Part shown: in pieces, positions 6,324 to 7,324 of the stretch | Layout: every line of letters starts with the position of its first letter | Position numbering within the stretch: position 1 is the stretch's first letter | NCBI GenBank assembly: GCA_030432795.1 | Contig: JAUILW010000155.1 | Span: 1 to 7,324, forward strand | Direction: 5' to 3' | Source of the DNA: Gammaproteobacteria bacterium | Lineage (GTDB): Bacteria; Pseudomonadota; Gammaproteobacteria; Pseudomonadales; Azotimanducaceae | DNA length: 7,324 bases | Made by a program: the position numbers and the translations under genes | Notes under the pieces: model-generated | Database searches by the model: none | Told to the model about the DNA's origin: nothing | What the model saw: the letters and a program-made list of their open reading frames with translations, nothing else

Positions 6324-6804
6324 GGCGTTCAGCCTCCAGCTTGTCGCCCAGCTTCTTCAGACGTTTCTGTATCGGCTTGAGTTCGTCGTGGGTCCGGAGC
6401 TTGCGCGTGTAGGTGTAGTTCCCAGCGATGTACTGGTCGATGATCTGCAACAAGGCGTGGGTGGGGCCGGAAACGCGATGGTTGATGATCAGTCCAAGAA
6501 CGGACGCCAACAGTACGAATGCGGCAAAACCGCCGAGCCCGTAGGCCGCCACGGAGTCCAGCACGCTGCTCAGCACCGCCTGGACCTGGGCCGGGTCGGC
6601 CAGCGGCTGGTTGAGTACTGCATCGAGGGCGCGCAGTTCCGTGTACATGAGGTAGGCCGTGCCTGAGAGCATCAGCAACCCCAGATAGATGAGCAGGAAG
6701 CCCAGACGCATCTGGTACACCGGCTTTACGAACAGGGCTTTCAGCGTTCGCCGATTGCGCTGTGCGTTCTCCCGAGCATTGGATTCCACTGAGAGGTCGC
6801 GCAA
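6313..6804 (-). CDS. Small two-helix membrane protein with HAMP domain, no output domain
   Basis: A 163-residue inner-membrane protein. A basic cytoplasmic N-terminus (RNRRTLKALFVKP, about 16-28) leads into TM1 (about 34-54). A short periplasmic stretch (55-85) follows, then TM2 (about 86-107) and a HAMP-like segment from about 108 to 157: HRVSGP with the conserved Pro114, a first helix, the AGNY connector, LRTHDEL (Asp140-Glu141) and a second helix ending in KLEAE. HAMP domains normally pass signals from membrane sensors to kinase, cyclase or chemotaxis domains; here the protein ends right after HAMP. It could act as a partner or adaptor for another protein, possibly the adjacent pilin system (inference). 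The TTG at 6804 is preceded by AAGGA (6818-6814) with a 9-base spacer. GTG 6789 is a later alternative. The gene overlaps the pilin gene by 11 bases. Confidence 0.82.
   Translation of the reverse strand: MRDLSVESNARENAQRNRRTLKALFVKPVYQMRLGFLLIYLGLLMLSGTAYLMYTELRALDAVLNQPLADPAQVQAVLSSVLDSVAAYGLGGFAAFVLLASVLGLIINHRVSGPTHALLQIIDQYIAGNYTYTRKLRTHDELKPIQKRLKKLGDKLEAERRAG
6333..6337 (-). promoter_or_regulatory. Ribosome binding site of the pilin gene, inside the HAMP gene
   Basis: On the minus strand this reads GGAGG, 9 bases before the GTG at 6323. It lies within the last codons of the upstream HAMP-protein gene (stop at 6315-6313) and supports the GTG start and coupled translation of the two genes. 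Confidence 0.75.
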
Positions 6805-6923
6805 GAGGTGCCATCCTTCTGCCTTTTTCCCACTTTAAGGGCAGGGATGAGGAACGCTCGTGCGCAAGGTCTCAGTGGAGCTGTGCGTTGCGGTCCACTA
6901 TCAGCCTGTTGGAAAACAGGATG
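6805..6923. other. Intergenic region between the cytochrome c stop and the HAMP gene
   Basis: About 120 bases upstream of the HAMP-pilin pair. It should hold the promoter for that pair, but I cannot identify convincing -35/-10 or sigma-54 elements. It contains the AAGGA ribosome site near one end and the hairpins near the cytochrome stop at the other. No small gene is supported. Confidence 0.5.
6814..6818 (-). promoter_or_regulatory. Ribosome binding site of the HAMP protein gene
   Basis: On the minus strand this reads AAGGA, 9 bases before the TTG at 6804. It is the main support for that rare start codon. An ATG at 6814-6812 is in another frame and too close to the site to use it. Confidence 0.6.
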
Positions 6924-6935
6924 CTAGCGATCCTG
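6905..6935 (-). terminator. Terminator-like hairpin at the end of the cytochrome c gene
   Basis: On the minus strand CAGGAT (6935-6930) and ATCCTG (6922-6917) form a 6-bp stem around a seven-base loop that contains the cytochrome stop codon (6926-6924). TTTT (6916-6913) follows, as in a weak intrinsic terminator. A second perfect stem, CCTGTT (6920-6915) with AACAGG (6910-6905) and loop TTCC, shares the CCTG bases with the first, so the two cannot form together. The stems are short, so efficiency is uncertain. Confidence 0.45.
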
Positions 6936-7324
6936 CATTGCGCTCAGCAGTTCCTGCCGATGTTGCACGATCTCCGTGAGAGGCGATTTGCGTAGTGCGC
7001 CGACTTCGTCAGCGGAGTAAGGAACAAAGGCTGCCGGCAGCTCACCGGCCGACATCGTGCCAAGGATCCAGTTGAGCACCTCGGCGAGGGCGGCGTCGTT
7101 GAGGGCTGCGTTGGCGGAGCCCGGCACGCGCACGAGAAACTCACGACCGCCCGGCACCTGAAGGAAACGACCGACGAACCCCGACATGTTCGGGACGGTG
7201 CCGTCCGTCATGCCGGAACCTTCCGGGCCGTGGCAGCCCTGGCAGTTGAGCATGTAGTTGATACGCGCGCGATCGCCGTTCGCCACGCCGGCGATGCTAT
7301 CGCCGGCGAACGTTGCGCTGCTGG
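6924..7324 (-). CDS. c-type cytochrome, single haem (5' partial)
   Basis: The frame is open to the right window edge; a GTG at 7286 would give 120 residues but probably lies inside the gene. The 12 residues before it (SSATFAGDSIAG) could be the end of a signal peptide region, expected because haem c is attached in the periplasm. CQGCH at 7244-7230 is the CxxCH haem attachment site, in the typical context NCQGCHGPEG. VPNMSG, 16 residues after the haem His, contains a Met that could be the axial ligand, though another Met follows in LGTMSAG. A helix (DAALAEVLNWIL) matches the C-terminal helix of class I cytochromes, followed by a tail of about 40 residues ending SAMQDR. It is probably an electron-transfer partner of a periplasmic dehydrogenase encoded beyond the right edge (inference). 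The stop codon sits in the loop of a terminator-like hairpin. Confidence 0.85.
   Translation of the reverse strand, partial: SSATFAGDSIAGVANGDRARINYMLNCQGCHGPEGSGMTDGTVPNMSGFVGRFLQVPGGREFLVRVPGSANAALNDAALAEVLNWILGTMSAGELPAAFVPYSADEVGALRKSPLTEIVQHRQELLSAMQDR

Noticed and set aside
5857..6666. Plus-strand frames opposite the pilin and HAMP genes
   Set aside because: The minus-strand frames carry the prepilin cleavage motif and the HAMP pattern with good ribosome sites; the plus-strand products have no recognisable features.
6820..6845. TGGGA element (GTGGGAAAAAGG on the minus strand) as a possible MraZ-type operator
   Set aside because: Only one copy is present, while MraZ sites are tandem repeats near division genes, and no such genes are here.
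6762..6995. Plus-strand 77-codon frame over the HAMP-cytochrome intergenic region
   Set aside because: It overlaps the ends of two real minus-strand genes, has no convincing ribosome site and shows no family resemblance.

Overview
The window is GC-rich, densely coding DNA from a Gram-negative bacterium. A lipoprotein signal with a Ser at +2, a type IV prepilin leader, a membrane diguanylate cyclase and a CxxCH cytochrome c together suggest a proteobacterium. Gammaproteobacteria is my best guess, but no marker gene fixes the taxon.

Left block, plus strand, 1-4460: four closely spaced genes that look like one transcription unit. They are (a) the C-terminal part of a xanthine-dehydrogenase-family molybdopterin-binding subunit, cut by the left edge; (b) a small MoaD/ThiS-like sulfur carrier ending in Gly-Gly; (c) an FMN TIM-barrel protein of the nitronate monooxygenase/2-nitropropane dioxygenase family; (d) an outer-membrane lipoprotein with TPR-like repeats and clustered His/Cys motifs. 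Gaps are 23, 7 and 35 bases. The likely theme is oxidation of a small organic substrate by a molybdenum hydroxylase, with a dedicated cofactor-sulfur carrier, a flavoenzyme and a cell-envelope protein of unknown role. The substrate cannot be read from the sequence.

Middle, plus strand, about 4578-5825: a six-helix membrane-anchored diguanylate cyclase with an intact GGDEY active site and no RxxD inhibitory site. A gap of about 117 bases with small inverted repeats separates it from the lipoprotein gene.

Right block, minus strand, 5877-7324: a two-gene unit (two-helix HAMP protein, then a type IV pilin-like protein) with an 11-base overlap and clear ribosome binding sites. Upstream of it on the same strand is the 3' part of a c-type cytochrome gene that runs off the right edge. 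A small terminator-like hairpin surrounds the cytochrome stop codon. The cyclase and pilin genes converge across 51 bases.

No RNA genes, insertion sequences, CRISPR arrays or attachment sites are visible, and no stretch over 300 bases lacks a gene. The parts most worth following up are the molybdoenzyme/MoaD/flavoenzyme/lipoprotein unit and the HAMP-only protein coupled to a lone pilin.
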